The notes under the pieces are model-generated. The model did no database searches. It was not told where the DNA came from and saw only the letters and a list, made by a program, of their open reading frames with translations. Shown one piece after another: positions 55,749-63,836 of a stretch of DNA of 64,000 nt (positions are counted from its first letter, which is position 1; the number at the start of each line of letters is the position of its first letter). The position numbers and the translations under genes are program-made. The DNA is from Rhodobacterales bacterium (lineage in GTDB: Bacteria > Pseudomonadota > Alphaproteobacteria > Rhodobacterales > Rhodobacteraceae): the NCBI GenBank assembly GCA_002748265.1, contig PDRY01000012.1:310001-374000 (forward strand), read 5' to 3'.

Positions 55749-57380
55749 ATGATTCGACATTTCTCAGCATCGCTCGCGCTGCTGCTGGCGCTGCCGATCA
55801 GTGCTCTGGCGCAAGAGGCCGTGGCCCCCGACATTCCCGCAAGTGGCTCCACCGCCGATCACACGAAATTCGAGATCCTGCAAAAAGACTTCGCATCCGG
55901 TCCCGAAGTCACCGAAGCCTGTCTGACCTGCCACACCGAAGCGGACAATCAGGTCAAGCATACGACCCACTGGAACTGGGAATACTCTCACCCCACGACC
56001 GAACAGCTCCTGGGTAAGCGTTTCGTCATCAACTCCTTTTGCGGCAACGTGCCGTCGAATGAACCGCGCTGCACCTCGTGCCATGTCGGTTACGGCTGGG
56101 ACGACATGCGGGAAGACCCGCCCATGGCCGATGCCGCCGTGGACTGTCTGGTCTGCCACGACCGTTCGGGCCAATATACCAAGTATTCCAACCGCGCCGG
56201 AGCCGTGCCTCTCGATCCCGTGCCGGACGGGGCCAAGACGATCACCGGCGCCGCCGCCTGGCCCGTGGATCTGAGCGAAGCCGCGCAAAGCGTGGGCATG
56301 CCGGGCCGCGACAATTGCGGCAACTGCCACTTCTATGGCGGCGGCGGCGATAACGTGAAGCACGGCGATCTGTCTTCTGCCCTGTATGAGCCCAGCTTCG
56401 AGGTGGATGTGCACATGTCCGCCGTCGAGGATGGCGGCGAAGGCTTTGTGTGCGCCACCTGCCACGTGTCGGATCAGCACGCCATTGCCGGATCGCGTTA
56501 CAACACCACTCCCGAAGACCACCCGGATATGAAGCCGGGCGAGCGCCGGGATGTCGCCACCTGCCAGAGCTGCCACGGCGAAGAGCCGCACCCCACCACG
56601 CTGATGGGGCTGAAGCTGAACGACCATACCGACCGGCTGGCGTGCCAGACCTGCCATATCCCCGAATTCGCCCGCGGCGGCGTGGCCACAAAGACGGTCT
56701 GGGACTGGTCCACCGCCGGGCAGTTGCGCGACGGCAAGCCCTATCACGAAGAGGACTTCATCCAGTCCGACGGACAGCACCTGCACACCTACATGTCGCA
56801 GAAAGGCGATTTCGAATGGGGTGAAGATGTCGTGCCGTTCTACAGCTGGTTCGACGGTCAGGTGCGCTACACCGACACCAACACAAAGATCGACCCGAAC
56901 GGCGTTGTGTCCGTCAACGCCGTCGGCGGCGATCCTGCCGATCCCCACGCCCGCATCTGGCCCTTCAAGCGCATGATCGGCCGTCAGGCCTATGACAGCC
57001 AGCTCAATGAGATGGTCATGACCAATGTCTATGGCCCCACAACCGACACTGCGCTGTGGACCAATTTCGACTGGGCCAAGGCGATCCAGGCAGGGATGGA
57101 CTACATCGGAGAAGAGTATTCCGGGGAGTTCGGCTTCGTGGACACAGAGATGTTCTGGCCCACGACCCATATGGTTGCCCCGGCGGAGCAGGCTCTCGAT
57201 TGCGAAAGCTGCCACGCCCGCGACGGGCGCCTGAACGGGCTGACCGGGATCTACATGCCCGGCGCGACCCTGCCGCCCGCCGCCAAGATCGGCCTGCTGC
57301 TGGTGCTGGCTGCTCTGGCCGGGGTCCTGATCCACGCCGCCCTGCGCATCTTTGGACCGAAAGGGAACAGCCATGACTGA
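55749..57380 (+). CDS. Octaheme c-type cytochrome, tetrathionate-reductase family
   Basis: 543 residues from ATG 55749, with AAAGGA upstream; an in-frame ATG at 55686 lies before the operators. Signal peptide 1-21 (LPISALA). Eight CXXCH heme sites: C58, C108, C133, C190, C235, C272, C299 and C485 (start Cys of each), and a helix about 511-535 near the C-terminus anchoring it in the membrane. Spacing, with a long gap between the seventh and eighth heme, matches octaheme tetrathionate reductase (OTR). Direction (tetrathionate, nitrite or sulfur-compound chemistry) cannot be read. A cytochrome b gene overlaps its end. Confidence 0.9.
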   Translation: MIRHFSASLALLLALPISALAQEAVAPDIPASGSTADHTKFEILQKDFASGPEVTEACLTCHTEADNQVKHTTHWNWEYSHPTTEQLLGKRFVINSFCGNVPSNEPRCTSCHVGYGWDDMREDPPMADAAVDCLVCHDRSGQYTKYSNRAGAVPLDPVPDGAKTITGAAAWPVDLSEAAQSVGMPGRDNCGNCHFYGGGGDNVKHGDLSSALYEPSFEVDVHMSAVEDGGEGFVCATCHVSDQHAIAGSRYNTTPEDHPDMKPGERRDVATCQSCHGEEPHPTTLMGLKLNDHTDRLACQTCHIPEFARGGVATKTVWDWSTAGQLRDGKPYHEEDFIQSDGQHLHTYMSQKGDFEWGEDVVPFYSWFDGQVRYTDTNTKIDPNGVVSVNAVGGDPADPHARIWPFKRMIGRQAYDSQLNEMVMTNVYGPTTDTALWTNFDWAKAIQAGMDYIGEEYSGEFGFVDTEMFWPTTHMVAPAEQALDCESCHARDGRLNGLTGIYMPGATLPPAAKIGLLLVLAALAGVLIHAALRIFGPKGNSHD

Positions 57381-58062
57381 GACGACCCAGACCCCTGATC
57401 GGACCGAATACTGCGTCAAGGTCTACACGCCGTTCAACCGGCTCTGGCACTGGAGCCAGGCCGCCTCGATCCTGATCCTGGTCTTCACCGGGCTGCGGAT
57501 CGCGGGGCTGCACAGCCTGATCCCGTTCAAGGCGGCGGTCGGGATCCACACCATCACCGCGCTTGCACTGCTGCTGCTGTGGATCTTCGCGACCTTCTGG
57601 CTCTTCACCACCGGCGCGTGGAAGCAGTTCCTGCCGCGCTCCAAGGGCTTTCTGACCATGGTGAAGTTCTATGCCTGGGGTGTGTTCCATGGCGAGCATT
57701 CGCCCTACCGCAAGAAGCTCAAGCAGCGGCACAACCCACTGCAGGCGGCCACCTATATGGCACTGAAGATGGTGCTGTTCCCGGCGATCTGGTCCACGGG
57801 GATCATCTACCTGCTCCACACGTTCTGGAGCGATCTGGACCGCGGCAGCTTCTGGCTGACCATTGTCGCCAACCTGCATATCCTGGCGGGCTTTGCGATC
57901 ATCGCCTTCGTGGTCGCCCACCTTTACCTTCTGACCATCGGCGGGTTCCGCAAGCATGTCGCGCCGATGATCACCGGGTTTGACCGCATCAACCTGACCA
58001 AGGAAGAGGCCGCTTACCTCAAGCAGGACGAACCGGGTCGTTTGCGCGAAACGCGGGACTGA
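57373..58062 (+). CDS. Cytochrome b561-type membrane subunit
   Basis: 229 residues; ATG 57373 overlaps the end of the octaheme cytochrome by eight bases. Four helices (about 27-45, 57-79, 128-150, 162-188). Candidate heme-b ligands: His26 (RLWHWSQ), His59 (GIHTITAL), His169 (NLHILAG) and His183 (VAHLYLL), as in formate dehydrogenase gamma/thiosulfate reductase-type b subunits that exchange electrons with quinone. It likely links the periplasmic cytochrome to the quinone pool. Followed by a hairpin and tRNA-Pro. Confidence 0.9.
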   Translation: MTETTQTPDRTEYCVKVYTPFNRLWHWSQAASILILVFTGLRIAGLHSLIPFKAAVGIHTITALALLLLWIFATFWLFTTGAWKQFLPRSKGFLTMVKFYAWGVFHGEHSPYRKKLKQRHNPLQAATYMALKMVLFPAIWSTGIIYLLHTFWSDLDRGSFWLTIVANLHILAGFAIIAFVVAHLYLLTIGGFRKHVAPMITGFDRINLTKEEAAYLKQDEPGRLRETRD

Positions 58063-58076
58063 ATCCGCTTGCAATA

Positions 58077-58103
58077 ACGCGCGGCGAGGTATACGCCGCG
58101 CGT
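58077..58103 (+). terminator. Hairpin between cytochrome b and tRNA-Pro
   Basis: ACGCGCGGCG, seven-base loop, CGCCGCGCGT: a perfect 10-bp stem without T tract, ending seven bases before the tRNA. Could terminate the cytochrome operon or serve as a tRNA 5' processing mark. Confidence 0.55.
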
Positions 58104-58109
58104 CACGGT

Positions 58110-58186
58110 CGGAGTGTAGCTCAGCCTGGTAGAGCACTGTCTTCGGGTGGCAGGGGTCGTGAGTTCGAATCTCGCCACTCCGACCA
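58110..58186 (+). tRNA. tRNA-Pro (CGG)
   Basis: 77 bases with the 3' CCA encoded. Acceptor stem CGGAGTG/CACTCCG, D arm GCTC AGCCTGGTA GAGC, anticodon stem CTGTC/GGCAG with loop TTCGGGT (anticodon CGG at 58144-58146), variable loop, and T arm with GTTCGAATC. The C1-G72 pair is typical of bacterial tRNA-Pro. Reads CCG codons, abundant in this genome. No integrase or attachment duplication follows. Confidence 0.95.
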
Positions 58187-58269
58187 AAAAATCTAGGCCT
58201 CGCCCTGATGCCAGAACCGCCATGATCGCGGATCCAGCCCCCAGAAATTGACATAGAACAAAGTGTCGC

Positions 58270-58293
58270 AGGCGAGACGTAGATATCTCGCCT
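58270..58293 (+). promoter_or_regulatory. Inverted repeat in the SQR-like gene leader
   Basis: AGGCGAGA, eight bases, TCTCGCCT: perfect 8-bp arms 35 bases before ATG 58329. A TTGACATAGAACAA stretch at 58248-58261, a partial FNR-type match, precedes it. Could be an operator or leader hairpin. Confidence 0.5.
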
Positions 58294-58328
58294 TTGGAAT
58301 ATGTATTTACCCAATATCGGAGGGATAT

Positions 58329-59630
58329 ATGGATCGCAGACAGGTACTTTCGCTATTGGCGGGCGGCGGCGCTGCTGCCGCAGTGGCACCGCAGATTGGT
58401 CAGGCCCAGACACAGCGCGCGCAGACCAATGCGCGGATCGTGATCATCGGCGCCGGCGCTGCGGGGACCGCCCTTGCCAACCGGCTGGTTGCCCGGCTTG
58501 AGGGCGCGCAGATTACGGTGATCGATCCGCGTCAGAACCATCTCTACCAGCCGGGCCTGTCTCTGGTTGCAACCGGGCTGAAGCCTGCGGATTACGTCGT
58601 GTCCGACACCGCCAAATGGCTGCCGGAGGGCGTGACCTGGCTGGCCGAAAAGGTCGCCGCCGTCGATCCCGTGGCCAAGACCGTCTCCACCGAAAGCGGC
58701 GAGACGCTGGGCTATGACTGGCTGGTCGTCGCGCCGGGGCTGATCTTGGATCACGGGGCCATCGAAGGCTTCAGCCGCGACCTGATCGGCCAGAACGGGG
58801 TCGGTGCGCTTTATGGCGGACCCGAGGACGCTGCCAAGACCTGGGCCGCCGCGTCCAAGTTCTCCGAAGAGGGCGGCGTCGGGATCTTCACCCGCCCCGC
58901 CACCGAGATGAAATGCGCGGGCGCTCCGCTCAAGCACACCTTCCTGATCGACGATATTGCCCGCCGCGCGGGCACGCGCGGCAAGGCCGAATTCCGCTAT
59001 GCCGCCCCGCAAGGCAGCCTGTTCGGCGTGCCGATCGTGGCCGAGAAAGTGCGGATGCTGTTTGCGGATCGCGGCGTCGACACCGCAATGAAGCACGCGC
59101 TGATCTCCATGGAGCCCGGCGCGAAGCGCGCGACCTTCATGACCGATGGCGGCCCCGTTGAGATGGATTACGACTATATCCATGTCATCCCGCCGCAGCG
59201 CGCGCCCGAATTCGTGCGCCAGTCCGGCCTGAGCTGGGCCGACAAATGGACCGATCAGGGCTGGGTGGAGTGTGACAAACATACGCTTCAGCACCTGCGC
59301 TACCCCGAGATCTTCGCGCTTGGCGATGTCGCCGGGGTGCCCAAGGGCAAGACCGCGGCCAGCGTCAAATGGCAGGTTCCCGTGGTCGAAGACCATCTCG
59401 TCGCCGCCATCACCGGCGCTCAGGCGACCGAGAGCTATAACGGCTACACCTCCTGCCCGATGATCACCCGCGTGGGCCGGGCGATGCTGGTCGAGTTCGA
59501 CTATCAGAACAATCTGGTTCCGTCCTTCCCCGGCGTGATCGCGCCGCTCGAAGAGCTTTGGATCAGCTGGCTGATGAAGGAAGTCGCGCTCAAAGCGACC
59601 TACAACGCCATGCTGCGCGGCCGCGCCTAA
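58329..59630 (+). CDS. SQR-like FAD-dependent oxidoreductase, Tat-exported
   Basis: 433 residues from ATG 58329 with GGAGGG upstream. A twin-arginine type signal opens the protein (MDRRQVLSLLAGGG, with Arg3-Arg4) to about residue 27. FAD loop GAGAAGTALANRL (41-46). Cys196 in KCAGAP and Cys376 in YTSCPMIT match two catalytic cysteines of sulfide:quinone oxidoreductase; another Cys is at 315. Final C-terminal amphipathic helices (PLEELWISWLMKEV) fit membrane binding. It probably oxidises sulfide or polysulfide with quinone in or near the periplasm. Co-transcribed with the next small gene. Confidence 0.85.
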   Translation: MDRRQVLSLLAGGGAAAAVAPQIGQAQTQRAQTNARIVIIGAGAAGTALANRLVARLEGAQITVIDPRQNHLYQPGLSLVATGLKPADYVVSDTAKWLPEGVTWLAEKVAAVDPVAKTVSTESGETLGYDWLVVAPGLILDHGAIEGFSRDLIGQNGVGALYGGPEDAAKTWAAASKFSEEGGVGIFTRPATEMKCAGAPLKHTFLIDDIARRAGTRGKAEFRYAAPQGSLFGVPIVAEKVRMLFADRGVDTAMKHALISMEPGAKRATFMTDGGPVEMDYDYIHVIPPQRAPEFVRQSGLSWADKWTDQGWVECDKHTLQHLRYPEIFALGDVAGVPKGKTAASVKWQVPVVEDHLVAAITGAQATESYNGYTSCPMITRVGRAMLVEFDYQNNLVPSFPGVIAPLEELWISWLMKEVALKATYNAMLRGRA

Positions 59631-59642
59631 GGAGACACGACG

Positions 59643-60005
59643 ATGAAAGAACTTACCCTTTCCACCCTCATCGCGGTGTTCGAAGAGATCTTCGGCCGCG
59701 GGTTGTTCTGGATCATGGTCGCGGTCGCGGCGGTGATCACTCTCGCCTATCTGTTCGTGCTGATACGGGACCGCTCGGTCAGCTGGCGCAAGTTCCTGCT
59801 CGCGCAGCTGTCCATGCCCATCGGCGCGGTCGCGGCGGTGTGGTTCGTGCTGGCCATGACCCACTCCCAGCTCAAGGATCTTGGCGGGCCGATTGACCTG
59901 TTCGTCTTCCTTGGCGTGGCCGTTCTGGGCGCGATCGGGATGGCGATCCTGGTCTATACGACCGAATCCCTGCTGCGCTCGGACCGCGGCAGCAGCGACA
60001 GCTGA
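59643..60005 (+). CDS. Small three-helix membrane protein (DUF5368-like)
   Basis: 120 residues, start 12 bases after the SQR-like stop. Helices about 20-42, 53-74 and 84-107. I recall similar Rhodobacterales proteins listed as DUF5368, but have not checked. Close coupling suggests it is a membrane partner of the flavoenzyme or of quinone transfer. No heme His pair or catalytic motif is visible. Confidence 0.7.
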   Translation: MKELTLSTLIAVFEEIFGRGLFWIMVAVAAVITLAYLFVLIRDRSVSWRKFLLAQLSMPIGAVAAVWFVLAMTHSQLKDLGGPIDLFVFLGVAVLGAIGMAILVYTTESLLRSDRGSSDS

Positions 60006-60021
60006 TCCTGAATGACAGCTT

Positions 60022-60043
60022 CCGGGCGGCACATGTCGCCCGG
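60022..60043 (+). terminator. Bidirectional hairpin between converging genes
   Basis: CCGGGCG, eight bases, CGCCCGG: perfect 7-bp stem, 17 bases after the small membrane gene stop; no T tract. Lies in the 88-base gap between converging transcription units. Confidence 0.5.
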
Positions 60044-60093
60044 ATTGCACCCTCCGCCCCGACGTGATCGCAGCACGCGATGCACCGGGGCGC

Positions 60094-60795
60094 TCAGACC
60101 ATGCGGATCACATCCTTGTCGATGGCCAGCATGTAGCCCTTGCGGGCGATGTTGCGCACCAAAAGCTCGCTCACCATCTGGTTGCCCAGCGTGTCGCGCA
60201 GCCGTTTGATCCGGGTGGCGCCTGCCGCCTCCTCGCACTCCGCCGCGCTACGGCCCGAGATCATGGCCTCAATCTCCGCGCCCGACAGCACGTCATCATC
60301 CATCCGCGCTTCGGCCAGCACCGAGAGCGTCTCAATCGCGGCCGGGGTCAGCTTGAATTCGAAGTTGTTCAGATAGACGAGGTTCTGATCGCGGTTGATC
60401 ATCAGCGACGACACCTGAATGCCCGATTGCTCAATCTGGCCCATCCGCCGGTTCAGCGTGATGAGCATGACCAGAAAGACAAGAGCGGCCACCAGCATGG
60501 CGGTGGCAAAGACAAGCAGCACGAAGATCACGAAGCGGTACGATGTCAGCGTTTCGGAAAAGATCGTGCCCGACTGCGCGAGGATTTCGAGAAGCTTGAT
60601 CTCCGCCGGGGCGGTCAGATCATTTTCGACGAAGATCTGCGTCACCTGATCGTTGAACGCGCCCGCATCGGGCAGGTTCAGGAACAAGAGCACAGCAGCA
60701 CCTGTCAGGAAGGCGACAATCGCCGCGATCCCTATGATGACAGTCCGATCCCCAAGAGCCTTGGCCTCAGAAGCTGAGATAGTGGTCTCCCGCAC
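60094..60795 (-). CDS. Membrane-anchored protein with OmpR-type winged helix
   Basis: 233 residues from GTG 60795, chosen because AAAGGA lies six bases upstream; ATG 60822 would add nine residues without one. Helix 1 at about 18-40, a loop of about 45 residues outside, helix 2 at about 87-114, then a cytoplasmic C-terminal domain (140-225). The pattern FEFKLTPAAIETLSVL ... VLSGAEIEAMI ... IKRLRDTLGNQMVSELLVRNIARKGYML follows the beta-alpha-alpha-beta wing of OmpR/PhoB DNA-binding domains. I infer a one-component membrane regulator, like ToxR with reversed order. It overlaps the upstream exported-protein gene. Confidence 0.65.
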   Translation of the reverse strand: MRETTISASEAKALGDRTVIIGIAAIVAFLTGAAVLLFLNLPDAGAFNDQVTQIFVENDLTAPAEIKLLEILAQSGTIFSETLTSYRFVIFVLLVFATAMLVAALVFLVMLITLNRRMGQIEQSGIQVSSLMINRDQNLVYLNNFEFKLTPAAIETLSVLAEARMDDDVLSGAEIEAMISGRSAAECEEAAGATRIKRLRDTLGNQMVSELLVRNIARKGYMLAIDKDVIRMV

Positions 60796-61045
60796 GTGCT
60801 TTCCTTTCTTCCAGCCCGTCATCCCCGAATGTGCCCATCACATCGAGAAGGGTCCACCCCTTCCCGGCAAGGCGTGGGGTCAGTTCGGCCACGGCTGATG
60901 CGGCGTCACAAGGGCCGGTGATCTCGGCCACACCGTAGGCCAGCCGCAGGGGGTCGTCCTGCTTGGCCTTGTAATCAGCATAGCAGGCGGCCTGAGCGGC
61001 AGGCGCGGCGGCCAGAGCCAGAAGGAGAGAAAGCGTGCGTATCAT
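60767..61045 (-). CDS. Small exported protein, unknown function
   Basis: 92 residues from ATG 61045. Signal peptide to about residue 19 (LALAAAPAAQA). Mature part is short, with two cysteines (Cys21 and Cys46) and the helix LTPRLAGKGWTLLDVMGTFGDDGLEERKARAGDHYLSF. Larger in-frame extension upstream crosses the divergent gap and is not supported. Its end overlaps the start of the membrane winged-helix gene by about 29 bases, suggesting a sensor/partner pair. No family recognised. Confidence 0.7.
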   Translation of the reverse strand: MIRTLSLLLALAAAPAAQAACYADYKAKQDDPLRLAYGVAEITGPCDAASAVAELTPRLAGKGWTLLDVMGTFGDDGLEERKARAGDHYLSF

Positions 61046-61077
61046 GCGGATGACCATGCCCGTGCGGAAGGCGCTAA

Positions 61078-61132
61078 TCAATAACGCGCGATGGAAATTG
61101 ACGGCTATCGGGTGCGCCGCCGTCGTTATTGA
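61078..61132 (+). promoter_or_regulatory. Spaced inverted repeat in the divergent gap
   Basis: TCAATAACG at 61078-61086 and CGTTATTGA at 61124-61132: perfect 9-bp arms with 37 bases between, centre-to-centre 46 bases. It lies between the divergent exported-protein genes at 61045 and 61196; two sites for one regulator are possible. Confidence 0.5.
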
Positions 61133-61195
61133 GCGGCACGCCCGCATCTGCGCCCATCGCGTCATCCCGCATCGGCTGACACGAAAGGAGCCCCC

Positions 61196-61633
61196 ATGCG
61201 CAAGACCCTCACCGCTCTTGGCCTGATCCTTGGCCTTGCCACCACGCCCGCGACCGCCCAGACCTATCCGCCGCAGGCGCGCTCGGCCCAGACGGGCGAG
61301 CAGGTTCTGGGCGCCATTGTCGGCGCGCTGATCCTGGGCGCCATCGTCCATGAGGTCACGAAGGACAAGAAGAAGTCCTCCTCGCCCTCAGAACCGCCCC
61401 GACGCCCTGACCGAGACCGCGATACGCCTCCGCATCGCGTGATCCCGGCGCAGTGCCTCGCCTTCACCGGCCCACGGCATGGGCACATGGAGGTCGCCCA
61501 AGCGCACTGCCTGGAGGCGCGCTATGACTGGCGCACTCTCCCGGCGGCCTGCCTGACATCCTACGGGCGCCACACGCGCAACGAGGGCTACGTGGTCAGT
61601 TGCCTTGAGCGGCACGGATGGCGCCTGCCCTAA
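61196..61633 (+). CDS. Exported protein with glycine-zipper-like helix, unknown function
   Basis: 145 residues, ATG 61196 with AAAGGAG upstream. Signal peptide 1-21 (ATTPATA), then a hydrophobic stretch VLGAIVGALILGAIVHEV that is Gly/Ala-rich and may insert into a membrane. A charged Lys/Arg/Pro linker follows, then a C-terminal module with four Cys (AQCLAF, AHCLEAR, AACLTSY, VSCLERH) ending HGWRLP. Two disulfides are likely. Family not recognised; similar Rhodobacterales envelope proteins exist. Confidence 0.75.
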   Translation: MRKTLTALGLILGLATTPATAQTYPPQARSAQTGEQVLGAIVGALILGAIVHEVTKDKKKSSSPSEPPRRPDRDRDTPPHRVIPAQCLAFTGPRHGHMEVAQAHCLEARYDWRTLPAACLTSYGRHTRNEGYVVSCLERHGWRLP

Positions 61634-61720
61634 AGGTCAAGTGACGCTGCGGCGCGGCGGACCTCCGCGCCGCGCTATGATAAGCGCCAACGCAGGGAGG
61701 ACATATCAGGAGCAACCGCT

Positions 61721-61849
61721 ATGACCGACCAGCCCCAAGACCGGCTTTTGCCCGAGTTCGACTATTACGACATTCTCGCCCTGGCCCACGATGCCAAGGC
61801 CCGCGCGCAAGAGCCTCAGCCGCGCCCGCAGCCGGCCTCCAAGGACTGA
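61721..61849 (+). CDS. 42-residue microprotein upstream of rnhB
   Basis: Open frame of 43 codons ending in TGA at 61847-61849, with AGGAG ten bases before ATG 61721. Acidic-aromatic first half (LLPEFDYYDILALAHDAKA) and Pro/Gln-rich tail. The SD, codon use and clean spacing between a 5' gene and rnhB favour a real gene. No homology recognised; it might be a small regulator or adaptor. Confidence 0.6.
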   Translation: MTDQPQDRLLPEFDYYDILALAHDAKARAQEPQPRPQPASKD

Positions 61850-61885
61850 CCTTGCACCCGGCCCGTGTGGCTGGTTGATGGGCCC

Positions 61886-62519
61886 ATGACACATGGACCC
61901 GATCTTTCCTTTGAACAGGCCGCCATGGCGCGCGGCCTGACCCGTATCGCCGGTGTTGACGAAGTGGGCCGCGGCCCGCTTTGCGGCCCGGTCACGGCAG
62001 CGGCGGTGGTGCTGGACATCTCCCGCCTGCCCCCCGGCCTCGATGACAGCAAGAAACTGACCGCCGCCCGCCGCGCCGCTCTGGCCGAGGCGCTTGAGGG
62101 CTGTGCCGAAATCTCCATCGCCCATGCCAGCGTCGAAGAGATCGACCGGCTCAATATCCTCGCCGCCAGCCACCTGGCGATGTGCCGCGCGATTGAGGGG
62201 CTCGCGACGCTCCCCGACCTTGCGCTTGTGGACGGCAATCGCCTGCCACGCGATCTGCCCTGCCCCGGAGAGGCGATCGTGAAGGGCGATGGGCGCTCCG
62301 TGTCGATCGCGGCGGCGTCAATTGTGGCGAAAATAAGCCGCGACGCCATCATGGAGACTCTGGCGCAACAGCACCCCGGATACGGCTGGGAACGCAACGC
62401 AGGTTACGGGACGAAAGAACACAAAGCTGCGCTTCTAAATCTTGGCGTGACCCCACACCATAGACGTTCCTTCGCACCCATCCGCAACATCTTGTTGCAA
62501 GAGAAATCTTCAAACCCCT

Positions 62520-62521
<2 letters not shown>
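61886..62521 (+). CDS. rnhB: Ribonuclease HII
   Basis: 211 residues from ATG 61886; a GTG seven codons earlier is possible. Removes ribonucleotides from DNA and RNA-DNA hybrids. Signature [21 protein letters not shown] with Asp25 and Glu26, [19 protein letters not shown], and [29 protein letters not shown], which are all family motifs. Length fits. The ccrM gene follows after 90 bases that contain the GANTC cluster. Confidence 0.95.
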
Positions 62522-63721
<1,200 letters not shown>

Positions 63722-63768
63722 CATTCACTTCGCCGGAGCCTGCGGCCCTATAGCCCGCAGGCCCACTT

Positions 63769-63824
63769 TCCCGCCATCGTCATGCCCGAGGCCTCCTCCG
63801 GCATGATGTGGCGGGATTTTTTTT
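63769..63824 (+). terminator. Terminator between ccrM and the alkB-like gene
   Basis: TCCCGCCA...TCATGCC pairs with GGCATGA...TGGCGGGA, then TTTTTTTT (63817-63824). A second stem, GCCTGCGG/CCGCAGGC at 63738-63762, lies before it. Effective in the ccrM direction. Confidence 0.9.
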
Positions 63825-63836
63825 GCGCAGGTGCGC

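Noticed and set aside
58110-58200. tRNA-Pro as a possible integration site
   Set aside because: No integrase, no duplicated 3' tRNA end and no foreign block follow within the window.
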